NCBI GenBank assembly: GCA_025094145.1
Contig: JALLLS010000037.1
Coordinates: 1 to 64,000, forward strand
Length of the DNA stretch: 64,000 nt
Reading direction: 5' to 3'
Origin: Spinellus fusiger
Taxonomy: Eukaryota; Mucoromycota; Mucoromycetes; Mucorales; Phycomycetaceae
The position numbers and the translations under genes are program-made. Shown here piece by piece: positions 1 to 11,885 of this stretch. Positions within the stretch are counted from its first letter, which is position 1, and the number at the start of each line of letters is the position of its first letter. Under the pieces are notes generated by a model, which saw only the letters and a list, made by a program, of their open reading frames with translations, searched no databases and was not told the DNA's origin.

Positions 1-321
1 GCAAAAATAAAAGAAGAGCTTCCTCCTACAACTAGGAAAAGAACAAAAAACAAGCACACCTCTCTTGATGCGAGTGAAGAAGACATCAATTTACTTTTAA
101 TTATCAGTACTAAGGAAGAGACTTCTGCTACAACTAAGAAAAGATCATCAAAAAATTCTACCTTTCTTCATGAAATTGGAGACGAGAAAAATCCTATAGT
201 CATTGCTATTGAAGATGAAAACCACACTACAGTTCAAAGTATTTTACTTTTATTTTCGGGCATAATTTGCTATTCGCGCATTGAGCATTTTAGCCACCCT
301 ATGAGAACTTTTGAAAAATAA
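1..321 (+). CDS. 3' end of an unidentified lysine/glutamate/threonine-rich protein, tail replaced by transposon sequence
   Basis: Frame 1 is open from the first base to a TAA at 319-321 (106 codons, 5' end outside the window). The first 75 codons are rich in Lys, Glu, Thr and Ser and look disordered. I do not recognise a family. At 228-229 the frame runs into a transposon inverted repeat, so the last 30 codons are transposon-derived. If the element is removed (one TA kept, joining to 2185), the same frame ends four codons later at TAA 2193-2195. The insertion therefore replaced only the last few residues of the original frame. It is uncertain whether this is a host gene or part of an older repeat. 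Low coding complexity limits confidence. Confidence 0.35.
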   Translation, partial: AKIKEELPPTTRKRTKNKHTSLDASEEDINLLLIISTKEETSATTKKRSSKNSTFLHEIGDEKNPIVIAIEDENHTTVQSILLLFSGIICYSRIEHFSHPMRTFEK

Positions 322-748
322 GAATAAACATATAAACACTTCAAATACAAAAGTGAAAAAATAAATGCAGAGAGAATGGAAACAAAATGACAGAGAAATA
401 CAAAACATCACATGAGAAAAAAATGATGGAAAATGAGAAATTATGGTAAAATGAGAATTATGAATAGACATCCAAAAGGCCATACAGTCAGCAAGGAAAC
501 CAGGACACCAAAAAAAGATAACCGCCATCCTGTGGCGATTCGAAATCCAACGAGGGATACTTAGAGCAACTCAGACAATCCTAAGGACACAAATACAGCA
601 ACTACACTAGCAGCTTCTGGCTTTTCTAAACGGGTTAAGAGTGGGTGGTAAAGGAGAGATCGGAGGAGAAGTGAGGATACAGCATCTGTTGCTGAAGGAG
701 TCTTTGCACTCTATGGCGGCGTTGGCGTTCCCGCTCAAAAACAACAAG

Positions 749-2095
749 TACAGTGTCTGGTGGAAAACATATAAAGATCTTCATTTTCCGACCTTTATTT
801 TGCTCAAAATAAATTCTTTTTTTTTTTGCTTATTCCTCATCTCTTCTTTTTCCGCTATAATATCTATTATGTTCAACACCACTAAACAAACCACCAAGCC
901 TATTGGAGACAAGAAGAAAATATAAACGACTTTACTCTTAGACTCATTGTTCACGAGGCTACCCAACATGGCACCAGAAAAATGGAGATTGCAGCCATGT
1001 TTGGCATCAGTCATTCTGCTGTCAGCCTTATCGTGAAGAAGTACAGGGAAACTGGCTGTTTCAAAGCAGGGAAGAGCTATGGGCGCAGGCCTATTCTGAA
1101 GTAGAAGGACGAGAGAGAGTTTGTATACGAGATGGAAAGAGATTCATTTCAGACAATAGATCAACTTTGCAAGCAGATGACCACCAAAGTGTGCATGAGC
1201 ACTTTTAGAGAAATGATAAAGAGGATTCGCCTTTCTTCTTTCAGGGTGGTTAAGAAACCTTCTCTCATCATTAAACACAAGAAGTTGAGGCTTACTTGGA
1301 CTAGGACCTACCTTCATTGGATAGATGAAGACTGGAAGACAGACATCTGGTCCAATGAATCGAAGTTCCAGCTAATAAGCAACAACAGCCGTACCAGAGT
1401 AGTGCACAGAAAGAAGGAGGGTCTTCTCCCAAAGAATGTGAAGCCGACGATGAGGTTTGGTGGTGGTGGGGTGATGGTGTGGGGTTCCTTTTCTGGTGAA
1501 GGTGTTGGTAGACTTGCTGTGGTGGAGGGATCCATCAATAGTGCCAAATACGCCAGTATTTTAGAAACGGCCTATTGACCCAAGCTGGCTCGTCTTTTGG
1601 CACCGAATCCAGTGATAAGCTATGTTCTTCAAGAGGACAATGCCAGTTGCCATACTAGTAAGGAGACTAGGAAATGGGAGGATGAGAGGGGCATAGTCAC
1701 TATGGAGGGGTGGCCCTCTTAAAGCCCTGACCTGAACGCAATTGAACATCTTTGGGAAGAACTAGACATAGTATTCCGCAAGAGGATGACCCCAGAAAGC
1801 ACTCTCCAGGATCTGAGGGCTCTTCTGGTCCAAGAATGAGACAAAATTCCCAAGGAGGTTACCAACAACCTCATTGCCAGCATGCATCAGAGATGTAGGG
1901 CTGTCATTGAGGCCGAGGGTTTCCACCCAATAAATCTGTATTTATTATCCTGTTGACCTTCTTTATACTTTATCCAATTTTCAAGTCTCTAATATGTGTT
2001 CAATGTATATTTTTATGACAAAGAATAAGTATTTTCCCATACAAGAATCCTATCTGAAAATAAAATTCTTAATACGTTTTCCACTGGACAATGTA
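749..2095 (+). mobile_element. Nested Tc1/mariner element with a dead transposase
   Basis: A second, shorter inverted repeat pair lies inside the outer element: TACAGTGTCTGGTGGAAAAC at 749-768, and its near complement (TACATTGTCCAGTGGAAAAC on the minus strand) ending at 2095. The TA at each end fits the Tc1 target duplication. The element is about 1.35 kb, a normal Tc1 length, and encodes the transposase remnant described separately. It inserted next to the inner edge of the outer element's right arm. Confidence 0.85.
869..1958 (+). pseudogene. Tc1/mariner transposase, multiply inactivated
   Basis: The reading frame starts at ATG 869 (MFNTTKQTTKP). It then needs a frameshift near 921 to continue into a helix-turn-helix region (about 925-1070, with the motif GISHSAVSLIVKKYRETGC). 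Later come in-frame stops near 1102, at 1576 (TGA), near 1720 and near 1838. The catalytic domain is recognisable: DIWSNESKFQ around 1345-1375, where the family's first catalytic Asp is Asn; VLQEDNASCHTS near 1625; SPDLNAIEHLWEE near 1725; and the C-terminal NLIASMHQRCRAVIEAEG. It is clearly homologous to the transposase at 41881. With a frameshift, several stops and a lost catalytic residue it cannot be functional. Confidence 0.9.
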
Positions 2096-2369
2096 CTCTA
2101 TTCTAGAGTTCTCATAGGGTGGCTAATATGCCCAATGCGCGAATAGCAATCAACGCCCAAAAATAAAAAATACTTTGAACTGTACTCCATTCTAAAATGT
2201 ACAGGCCATTCTCTCTTCTTTGTGTATTTCAAGAAACGTGATATTTTTATTTATTCATTTACTTAAAAAACAGTGATAATGCCTATAAATATTATAGCTG
2301 TTGTTTATTATTAAAATAGCTATCTTGTGTCTTTTTTGTCAACCCATATATGCCTTTGTAAGCACCACT

Positions 2370-3400
2370 GAAATGAACGATTAAAGCACTAAAGCACAGA
2401 CTTGATCTATCATTGCTCACGAAGCATTAGTAAATAACATGTCAAAATTTGACATCGTTCAATTACCAGAACATCCCTAGATGAAATGTTGCGATAGATA
2501 CAGGATGAATACATTATTCATTATTAGTAGAACAAAACCTACTGGGAAGAGGTATGTTTTCAGGATTCTCAAGGAGATAGTGCATCAACTACTAAAGATA
2601 AAAACTGCATTATGAGAAGATAGCCATCAAGGTCTCAAGGAAAACCTTGAAAAATTACCTCAATGAACCGGGGATCCACTCTTTCAGTCCAGTGGTCAAA
2701 TCTTTTCTTACCAAGAATATAAAGGCAAGACTCTAATGGGCCTGTGATCACACTGGTTGGTCTCATGAACAGTGACAAGAGGCTGTCTGGTTTGATGAGT
2801 CCAGAGCCGGGCTTATGAGCTATGGAATGGGGCAAAAATCATCAGGTAGTATGGCACGGCCTTTAAGCCTAAGAATACCTTGGAAACAAGGTGGTTTGGA
2901 GGTAGTGGATTAATGGTATGAGGCTGCTTCAGTGAGGAGCGTGTTGGGAGATGGATCGTAGTAGAGAGTAAGATAAAATCCAATAAGTACATTGATGTCT
3001 TGGGAGAATTCTACTGCCATGAACTCAAGTGATTCTCTCTCTTCTAAACCCTGGAGTCAGTTAACATCTACAAGAGATCGATATTAGACCTCATATGAGT
3101 AAAACAACGATATAATAGAAGGCAGCTTATGGTATAGTGGTGACTTTAATTATCCTCACAATACTTATCTCAATTCAATGAAGCATCTGTAAACCAACCT
3201 CAAGAAGGTTATCAGGAGAGACAGGATGATGTATTCTACCAAAGAATAGTTAGAGACCGCCCTGGTGCTGGAATGGGGCAGAATATCTAAAGAAGTGATA
3301 GATACCCTCATTGCCAGTATGGGACAGAAATAACAAGCAGTGGTAGATGTCAAAAACTGATGATGGTTGTTAATTAACCTTACAATAAAACCACAGTTAT
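2370..3400 (+). pseudogene. Fossil Tc1/mariner transposase, heavily decayed
   Basis: Fragments of a Tc1-type transposase follow in the right order but in shifting frames. They are WFDESRA near 2787, a counterpart of IWSDESK; TRWFGGSGLMV, then a stop, then GCFSEERVGRWIVVES near 2890-2965, the FGGGSVMVWGSFS region; NKYIDVLGEFYCHELK near 2985-3030; a degenerate SPDLN-IEHLW region near 3160-3190; and EWGRISKEVIDTLIASMGQK near 3270-3330. No inverted repeats are visible, so the ends are approximate. It is more decayed than the copies at 869 and 41881. Confidence 0.75.
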
Positions 3401-4115
3401 TTATTATGATCACTACTATCTTTATGTATTGAAGGTCTTATGTCTTTAGCTAATGAATTCATATAGTGATACTATCAAGATAAAATACAAGACTAAAAAA
3501 AAGAAGTCTGCATTTTAAACCATCGATTACATTCTTTTGGTCACTTTAAGAATACTTCACAAGTCATAATACAAAGCATTATGGCATTAGAACATATAAG
3601 TTAGTGTGGACATTCTATCTTAATGTCTACCTCCATGGAATCAATCCCAACCCAAGAACCTAATGATTCCTCTTTCCTTATTTCCTTTCCTTTCCTATAA
3701 TGAGGGCTATAGATCTCTATCATTCATAGTCACAAAGTAACAGCAGTATAAAAGCAAAGTACGCAAATAAAGAATCACTCTACGCCCAAGAAAGAAAGAA
3801 ATAATAATTAAGGAGCTCAATTGATATATACTTAGATGCCTATGCTATTTCTCTACATGGCTGTATCCCTTCTATTCCGCTCATCTCAATGATCTCTCTA
3901 CAGCAAGGAAATTTATCGTTTAAGGCAAAAGAAAAAATCCAATGGAACAGGCAAGTCAAAGAAACGCCAGTGGCTGAGCTCCAAAAACTAACCAACTCAC
4001 CCAACCCACCCAACTCATCCCTTCCTCACCTACCACCAGAAAATATCCTCCTTTTTTTCTTCTTTTCTTCTTTTTTCCTTTCTTCCTCCATACCTTTCTC
4101 ATGATAGCAGCTGCC
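3401..4115. other. Spacer without recognised gene
   Basis: AT-rich sequence between the Tc1 fossil and the Tls1-type gene. I see no gene in it. The last 250 bp include a pyrimidine-rich tract (about 4048-4095) directly before the next gene's start codon, typical of a fungal promoter or 5' leader. Confidence 0.5.
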
Positions 4116-5376
4116 ATGGCCAACGTAAAGAAACGACGCAACTACAGAAAAAGAGACCTTGAAGAAGAAGAAGGCCATACAGAAACAGTGACAGAACCCA
4201 CAGTCCTGGAAGAAAAGAAAGACATTAGGTAGATACTGCCCATGGTCATTTCTTTTTCTTTCTTACATTAAAAAGCGATACTATTGAAGAACTTCACGAA
4301 TTACGTCGATTGCGTCGAAAGCACGGTGGTATTGGTGTCGAAAAACTGTTCAAAGGAGCTGACAAAAACAAAAAAAAAAAGAAACCTGCGAATGACGATC
4401 CTTGGAAGTTAAAGATGGGAGGCTTGGTGGACAAGGATGATTTAATGTCAGGAAGAAAGTAAGAAGACATTAGAATGACAATGGTATTGACATGTACAGA
4501 GAAGATGAGGAAGTACCGGAGAAGAAGCTCAAGTTGGATACATTTACCACACAAACCAATGCATTAGATGTGGATAAACACATGTAAGGCCTGAAGATAT
4601 ATATAGTGTGTGTGTATGTGTGTGTGTTGGTAGGAGACCACTGGACTAGAAGTATATTTTTTGCCTAACTGCCTTTTCTTTGTATTGTGTTTTCTGTTAT
4701 ATTTTCTGTGCTTAGGATGGAATACATAGAGGCTGAAATGCGTAAGAGAAGGGGTGATGGCAGTGAGAATGAAAATGAAAATAGCCGACCTACGGATATC
4801 TATGAAGAGCTCTACCATTTACCAGAGCGTCTCAAGGTAGATACTTTTCTTCTCAACTATAATGTGATGTGATGCTTATGATATATTTTAGGTTGAACAA
4901 AAGAGAGTAGAAGAGGGCAATGTACAGCTGTCAACACAGATGCTGACAGCTATTCCAGAAGTGGATCTTGGCATTGAGTAGGTCTTCTAGAAAAGAAAGG
5001 AGACGGTACTTACCTGTGTTTTCATAGTGCTCGACTCAAGAACATCGAGGATACAGAAAGAGCCAAGAGAAAACTCATGGATGAGCAGGAACAGGACAGT
5101 GTATGTTGTTGTTGTTGTGTAGTGCGAATGGAAAAGGAGAGTGTTTTCTTACATTATTGTGTTATTTAGGGCAAACCAGAGAGAAAGAGAGAAAGTAAGA
5201 AACAAAAGAAATGACTTTACTGTTATTGATATGGGTTTATTTATTGATTAGTGCAAGTACCTGCTAATTTTGAAAAGCAAATCAGGCCCATTGAAACCAG
5301 ACCAAGGCTGGACAGACGCCAGATGGCTACAGACGAGGTGGTGGCAGAACGATTCCAAAAAAGAATGCGTAAATAA
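4116..5376 (+). CDS. TLS1: Tls1/C9orf78-family spliceosome-associated protein
   Basis: Eight exons: 4116-4228, 4276-4458, 4500-4583, 4716-4836, 4892-4977, 5028-5100, 5170-5194 and 5252-5376 (810 nt, 269 aa; human C9orf78 is about 289). The spliced frame closes at TAA 5374-5376. Family landmarks in order are DPWKLKMGGLVDKDDL near residue 84, HMMEYIEAEMRKRRG near 127, IYEELYHLPERLK near 155, the diagnostic TQMLTAIPEVDLGIDARLKNI near 180, and a C terminus rich in basic residues. Homologues bind the spliceosome; in fission yeast Tls1 is needed for splicing of telomere and heterochromatin regulators. An in-frame ATG also lies at 4101, but 4116 has the better context (gccATGGcc). Exon 7 is only 25 nt. 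One intron is just 41 nt. The cytosol/nucleus location is inferred from the family. Confidence 0.85.
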
Positions 5377-5800
5377 TAAAGATTCTTACGGGGGAGAATG
5401 TGTATACAGCATAAACAAAACAAAGGACGGTGCAGTGTTTAGGCTTCGAGTGGGGGAAACATTTCTTGTTTTCATTCTTTGCATGGGCATTAAACCATAA
5501 ATGAGTCTTTAATAAAACAAAAAAGAAAGAGAAATACAAGCCATTAGTATTGAGTAAACAAACAAACAGAACAGCTAACAAACGATAAGAAAAGACCTTT
5601 ACAGAGGAGTCTCTTGGGTGTTTACAGTAAGAATTGGAAGCATTTCGGGATTTTTATTGATTTTTAGAGGAAAAAATCTTGCACATATCTTTGTATTTCA
5701 TAAATAGCAGCAGTAACAAACATAGCCGTGAACCGGAGAAAGAAGAGTCAGTGGAAGAATAAAGCCATTGATTCAATTATTGACACTTCTCTACTGAAGA
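5377..5800. other. Short intergenic region, Tls1-type gene to Med13
   Basis: Contains an AATAAA-like signal right after the stop (aaataataaag, 5371-5381) and a second AATAAA near 5513. No gene is seen. The following Med13 intron 1 carries short gacattatg repeats at about 5887-5920. Confidence 0.5.
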
Positions 5801-8800
5801 ATGCTTACTCACTCGAGTCTCACTAATATCCTTCTTGTGGTAAGTGCATAGCTCATGTGCTAAAGAGACAGCGACATTATAGGTCATTGACATTATGACA
5901 TTATGACATTGACATTATGAGATAATAAGTCACTGGGCTTGTTACTTGTGGATTCATTATCTCTCATTGTCTCTCATTATCTCTTATGCCATAGTATAAC
6001 TCACTCTTACACTTATTTTAGGGCGGTGTGTTGCACATACGCTACCGTGCATATACACAGTCATGTCTACGGGCGTCACTTTCTACGTTTCTCAAGACAC
6101 CCACACAATGTCCACCACAACAGAAAGATCTAAAAGGAGAGCTCAACACCAATGTCTTGATCAGAGCCTACTGGGACCTTATTGCTATGGGGGTACCCTG
6201 TCTATGGCGTAGAGCAGCCCACAATACCAGCAGAGAAAGAGTGGTGTTGGAGCTATGGGTGTTTTGGTTTGATGACAGCCACACAGGACACATTGATGCA
6301 CACCAGGGATTGCAACTGCTCGAAGGTAATAGAATGCACAGTGCTCTTCCATAGTACATCCTATTTATTCGTAAGGATTTGTTGTGGGTGAATACCACAT
6401 AGAACTCAACATGGGCTCATTTACCTGGGATTCTCTTTTCACCAAGAACCAGTCTCCCACTGCCTCTCCTATTGCTAGGTCCAATATCAGTGTGCTTGTG
6501 AAAGTGGGTAAAGAATATACTCTCTTTGTAAGAGCCATTCGAAATCTAGTCTCTCTGTAGGTTATCATGGACTACATGGGATGTAGGAGTGTTTCTTATG
6601 TCACAACTGTCTAGGACTATGATAGAAAGAGGTGCTGTACCTATGGGTGACTACTTTATAGATCCCTCTCTTTGCTCTGTACCCGATGTTATGACTCCTT
6701 GTCTGACATCTATGCCAAAGACAGAGGCCTCTCCACTGCTCTGTTCTTATTTTGATGTGTATCTGAGTGGTACTCATTTGGTATTCCATTCGAATACAGC
6801 AGAAATACATATGCGATCTCTGATGCCAAAAGACATGAAAAGGGGAACAGCTGGTAAGATAAAACTCCATGGAGCAGTTGGGTAACCTTTTAGTCCTTCT
6901 CGCTCCCTTGGGTGATAAGGCAGAGATCGTCCCGATAGACTATGTTCTGCCACAACATGTTGAGACAGCCCTTCTCTCCCAGTGGCATGACATATTCCAT
7001 CTTCCCCTGCCTACCTTGACGTTGGACCTTATTCCTCGGCTGGTCTCTGTGCGTCTTGGTAGAGGCGATCCTATTTTTTATCCCAGTCAGCTTGTGTTTG
7101 TTCCTACCCGTCCATTCTCTCTCTTCTCATCTTCCTCCATGGCAGACATGGATAGCCCCCTGTCTCTTCACTGTGGAGCCGCCAATGATTTTGGCAGAGT
7201 GTGGAATGAATGGGCACAGACAGAGAAACTCACCAAGGGAGAAAGGGTCAATGACTGGGCACTGAATCCTGATGCCTGTAGTGCTGTGTTCAGTGCTCTT
7301 GAATTGCTGGCCAGTGACTCCAGTGTTCCTCAACCCTCTCTCTCCATGGCACTAAGTGAACCTGTACGATTGAGTCATTTTATGGCCTACAAAACAGGGC
7401 TAAAGATCGACACACCTTGTAATGAGTCCATTGATCCACCTGAACACACTCCAACTCGCAATGTATCTACTCTGTCTTTGGCTGAATTCACTAGAATGTA
7501 TTTCACACATCCATCTTCCTCTCCTGCACCAGTACAGTCTGTGGATAAAGAGCATAAAGAAGGAATAAACTTGTCTAGTGAATTAGAAGCCAAGTCAGAC
7601 TCATTACAGGAAATGGGGAGATTGTTGGACATGAATACGCCTTCTGAGACTTATGCTTCTGATCCACTCTATCTTACACCTGGAGAACAAACTGTCATCA
7701 ATACACCCTGTTCACCTCACCTCATCCAATTAAAGAGTCAAGATCCTTCTTTTGCTGAAGACTCTCTCTCTACACCTTGTGCATGGAAAGAAGATCCCTT
7801 GGACTTGGATAGCCTTAGTCTGAATGTGACAGAGGCTGACTTTGACTTTTTCCAAGCTGCTCCCACTCCTTCTTCTCCAACAACAACAGCAGCAGCAGCA
7901 GCAACCATTGCACCCAACACTCCTTCTTCTGTATCTACTTTGAATGAACCAGTCCATGTCTATACACTGACACCTGATTCAGAGACTGATGCTATCACTT
8001 TACAATCACTCATAGATCACCCAGGATCCACTGCTCATCCTGCACCAGAATCCATGCAATGCGACACCATACTATCAACAAACTCTGATCCCTCCAATGC
8101 ACTAAAGATCACTGCCTATAGTCCCCACACGATCTCCAAACAAGACACTTCTTACCCGTCTTTTCTCGGCATTGGACTAGAAACCCCTCGCATGACATTT
8201 CATAGGTCTTCTTTTATGCCACCTGAATTTGCACCCATTCCATTATCACACTGTGTGGAAGAAGCAAAGTACTATGAACATGGAGGGAAATTCACATACC
8301 CTATGTTGGGTATAAAGACATTGAAACGACCCTTATATTCTCCTGACTATGTACCACGACCCAAACGAAGAGTAGAACAATGTCATGGAGAGGCTCGTCC
8401 TTTGGATCCTGTTGGGCTCCAGCTTATGGAGAAAGACATGCCATTGGACAGTGACAGTGACAGTAGTAGTGGCCATAACAATAATGATAGTGATACTAAC
8501 AGTAGTGGTGGTATTGGTGGAGGTAGTAACAGTAACAGTGACAGTGACAGTGACAGTGACAGTGGCAGTGGCAGTGGCAGTGGCAGTGAATCCGACACCA
8601 AACCAAACCACTATCACACATATACTACCATGAGTGACCTTGGTAATAAGGGTGCTACCACTAACACTGCCAGTCATAAAATCCAAGCAGAAGTCACTCA
8701 GGACAAACCTAAACACAACACAGTACCCTCTTCTTCTCGGTGGACAGAAGGAACAAAGAAAGCCCAAGTAGCTATGCTTCATCGATGGACATTGGATGCT

Positions 8801-11800
8801 CGAAAGTACCTCTCTCTTCCTGTCCATTCTCTTTCTAGTGCCTCTTTGCGTGCTGGACAGTGGTATCCTACGCCCAAGAGAAAAGACATATTGGTGGCAG
8901 AAAGAGATGACAGAGCTCTTGATTATCTATGCCAACAGATCACCAAGGGCGGGTATCCCTTCACAAGCAGTGCCACTATGGGACAGCAGAGTGGTGGAAA
9001 TGGAGAGAGACTGCAAGGAGAGTCCACAGCCATGATGTGTGCACGCCAACGCAGCCTATGCCAAGAATTATGTGGTGGTAAGTGAAATGGACAAAAAGGT
9101 GTTATGATGCGTGTATGTGTTTGTTTTTTTGCTTTTGCTTTTGCTTTTGCTTTTGCCGCTGTCTCTACCTACTACTCTTAGTGCATAGCGTGAGGAAACG
9201 GGTGTTTTTTTCTCTTCTTTTTTTTGGTTTTCCTTCTTTTTTTTCTTTTTTTCTTTTTTTTTTCTTTAGCAACCACACTTTTTTGGAGAGAGATCCCTCT
9301 ATGCATTCCTCAGACTCGGCAATAAAACATCATAACAAGCCTATTCGACATACTTTTTCTTTATTTCTTGTTCATTTGATGTACTTCGTCTCAGGGAAGG
9401 CATAGAAGGGTTTCCCATTCAAAAAGGTGAAGTTGGCCAAAGGAAGAAGAAAGAAAGAAAGAAAGAGAAGCCCTGCACTATACACTGAGAGTATAGAGAA
9501 AGAATATGTTTTCTTATGTACCAAAACCAGTCTTTATACAGAGGGACCTATTATCTTACACTTATTCATTCATTCCTTCATTCTTCTGTATGGATTAGAT
9601 ATTACCTTGGCATCTTGCAATGCAGGTCATTCCACTTGTCAACTCCAAGACTTCAAGGCTCTTTTGGGTCAACTGTTTGATACAACAAAGACAACTGTTG
9701 CCGCACACACCTCAGTGAGACTACAGCCACAGTCGAGTGCTATTCGTGTCAAGGGTCCTTTGACACTAAAGCATTATTACGAGATGATAGGTAAGTGAAT
9801 TGCATCTCGATTCACGCCAGAGCATAGGATTTATCTCCTTACTGATCTCTTCTTTATGTCCTGTGGATCAACAAACATACACATACACAACAGAAACCAA
9901 CTCAGTACACTCAAAATATGGAAAATACCAAGTCAAGAAACGCAGACCTGTAGAGCCCAGTGTTATATTGAAATCTCCTACCATCACTGTAGGAAGAGAA
10001 GACGACTGCATTGAAGGATCGAGTGATTTACTTGTTTTTTGGGAGAAGATGCGACTGGAACCTTATGCCTATCGAAAGAATATCCAGTATCTTGTGCTTT
10101 GTCCAAATGGAACTTCTATAGAGACTCGTGTTGATGACTTTTTCAGAAAAGAATTGAGTTCAGTGTATGAAGCATGTTTACTAGGCACCCATCGACCTAT
10201 GATAATACCAGGTTGTGTCGGTGGTGTTGTGCCTATGGATTTAATAGGTATAGGTTGATCTATATGTATAGGTAGACAAAAGAGATGTTGGATATAGACT
10301 GACCATGGCCATGACCATTTTTCTTGTTATTATTATCTCAACAGAACAAATCAGTCCAGAAGAGTCTTACAAGACACGACAGTACCTGAGTTACATGAAA
10401 GCATGTCTTGAATTAGCCTCTGTCCTGGAACACGCCATAACTGAGAAGGATCATTTTGTTATTTACTTTGTCAGCTCTGTCCAAGAAGATGCCTTTTACC
10501 TTGAACTGTGTCGGTGCTTTGATGCTCTCAAGACGGCATTAGGAAAAGACAGAGTGTCTCTTGCCATGCAGATTGTACCTGCTCAACATGTTCTGCTTCC
10601 TTTGTTTCCTGGAGGGTACGCTAAATTCGGACTCAAGGAAATTGCATTTTCTGCCTATACCAAGTGTGATATTCTTGTTGAAAATACACCGTATCATGTA
10701 AGACACTTATTCTGCAGCAGATAGATAGATAGATAGATTTTAGAGTACTTTCAACTCATATACATTTGTGTGGGATGCATAGACACTGCCTGTCTTTTCC
10801 ACTCATCTCTATACACCACCTTTTATCCTTAGCAAACCTATTCCAGATATCATTCGATTTGTATTTAAAAAGCCATCCAGTATGATTCCTGCCATGTTGG
10901 ACCGAGGAGCCATGATGCATGTTGCCTACAGTTTCAGTATGAATGGACAATGGCTTGTGGTAGTGTGGACCGACCATCGTGGTGAATTGCTAGAGCACAG
11001 TACTTTCAAGACATCAGATAAAGATTTCTTTGGTGTGGTATTAGAGCAGGTGTGGACACGAACCAAGGCTCTTGCAAAAAGAACTCAATTCACATGGACA
11101 TTTGTGATTACTCGTGTTGGACTTATGTTTGAGAGTGAATTAAAAGGTACAGAAGAAGAAAAAGAAAAAGAACATCTTTCTTATCTCTTGCTATCTCTTA
11201 TCAGCTTGGTCTTCTCTTGCTTCTTTGGATGAAAGACTAGTGATTATTTCTATGGATCTGCATGATCCTCTCTCTCTCTTCACACCAGGTCCCTTTGATA
11301 AGACAGAAGGTGATAGGGATGTGGTTCCCTCTTCTTTGATTCCTACACCAATGACACCAGAAACACCCTCCACTGCAAAAGAAAGATCTTCCAGAGGAGA
11401 AGGATGTACACGCTCCATTGTCCTTAATCACCGTGTCGCTTACTCACGCCTGAATGAAAGAATGGCTATGGGGAAAGTGACAAGGTCTAGAATAAGCAAT
11501 TATGAGTGGATGTTACCTATGGCCAGTGGCTATATGATACATGATCCGCCTGAACACTCCTCCCTTTCCATGGCACAGGACAGTCACCTTCCATGCACTG
11601 TCAAGGTAAGCCGTTGAGAAAACCAGACTCATTCTTACTTTTGTGGTCTTTTTTTTCTTTCTTTCTTTTTCTTTCTTATTCTGTTAGTTACATGTCCTAT
11701 GCAACCAAACAGGCAGTTCGGCTTATGATGCCCTTCGAAGAGTCATTCAGCAGTATTATGCATTATCCTTTATGAACATGTCTTCTTCTAGCAGTAACTT

Positions 11801-11885
11801 TCTTCCTTTTCATGTAGTACTTGTGGAGAAACTGTGTCGACTTGTCCTATTCTCTGTTACTACTCCATTTTCTTCTAATGCATAG
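5801..11885 (+). CDS. MED13: Mediator complex subunit 13 (Med13/Srb9/Ssn2)
   Basis: Scaffold of the Mediator CDK8 kinase module, nuclear, mainly repressing RNA polymerase II transcription. Read exons: 5801-5839, 6022-6325, 6376-6478, 6561-6853, 6894-9077, 9626-9790, 9894-10247, 10345-10690, 10833-11146, 11205-11605, 11688-11885; about 1,567 aa, TAG at 11883. N-terminal Med13 signatures are SLTNILLVGGVLHIRYRAY, ELWVFWFDD and GAVPMGDYFIDP. The middle holds a long disordered region (about residues 330-870) with a Ser-Asp/Ser-Gly repeat (8450-8590). The conserved core includes GPLTLKHYYEM, KYGKYQVKKRRPVEP and LLVFWEKMRLEPYAYRKNIQY. The C-terminal domain (MID/PIWI-like in the family) runs from about 9894 to the end. 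Exon 5 joins exon 9626 in frame, but extra exons at about 9285-9342 and 9401-9426 are possible, the first then ending in a GC donor. That stretch is unresolved. Confidence 0.88.

Larger units (their letters stand above)
228..2184. mobile_element. Outer TA-flanked inverted-repeat transposon, non-autonomous, carrying a nested Tc1 element
   Basis: Inverted repeats of about 80 bp lie at 228-308 and 2105-2184. Both begin TACAGTTCAAAGTA and both contain TTGCTATTCGCGCATTG or a close variant, then AGCCACCCTATGAGAACT. A TA flanks each end, as expected for Tc1/mariner-type insertion. Without the nested element (749-2095) the outer element is only about 610 bp. Its interior (309-748) has no transposase that I can identify, so it looks like a MITE or a deletion derivative. 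It sits inside the final codons of the reading frame that begins at base 1. The arms have diverged by small substitutions and indels, so it is not a very recent insertion. Confidence 0.8.

Noticed and set aside
8333..8827. Minus-strand frame rich in Thr and Val opposite Med13
   Set aside because: A shadow of the Ser-Asp repeat of Med13.
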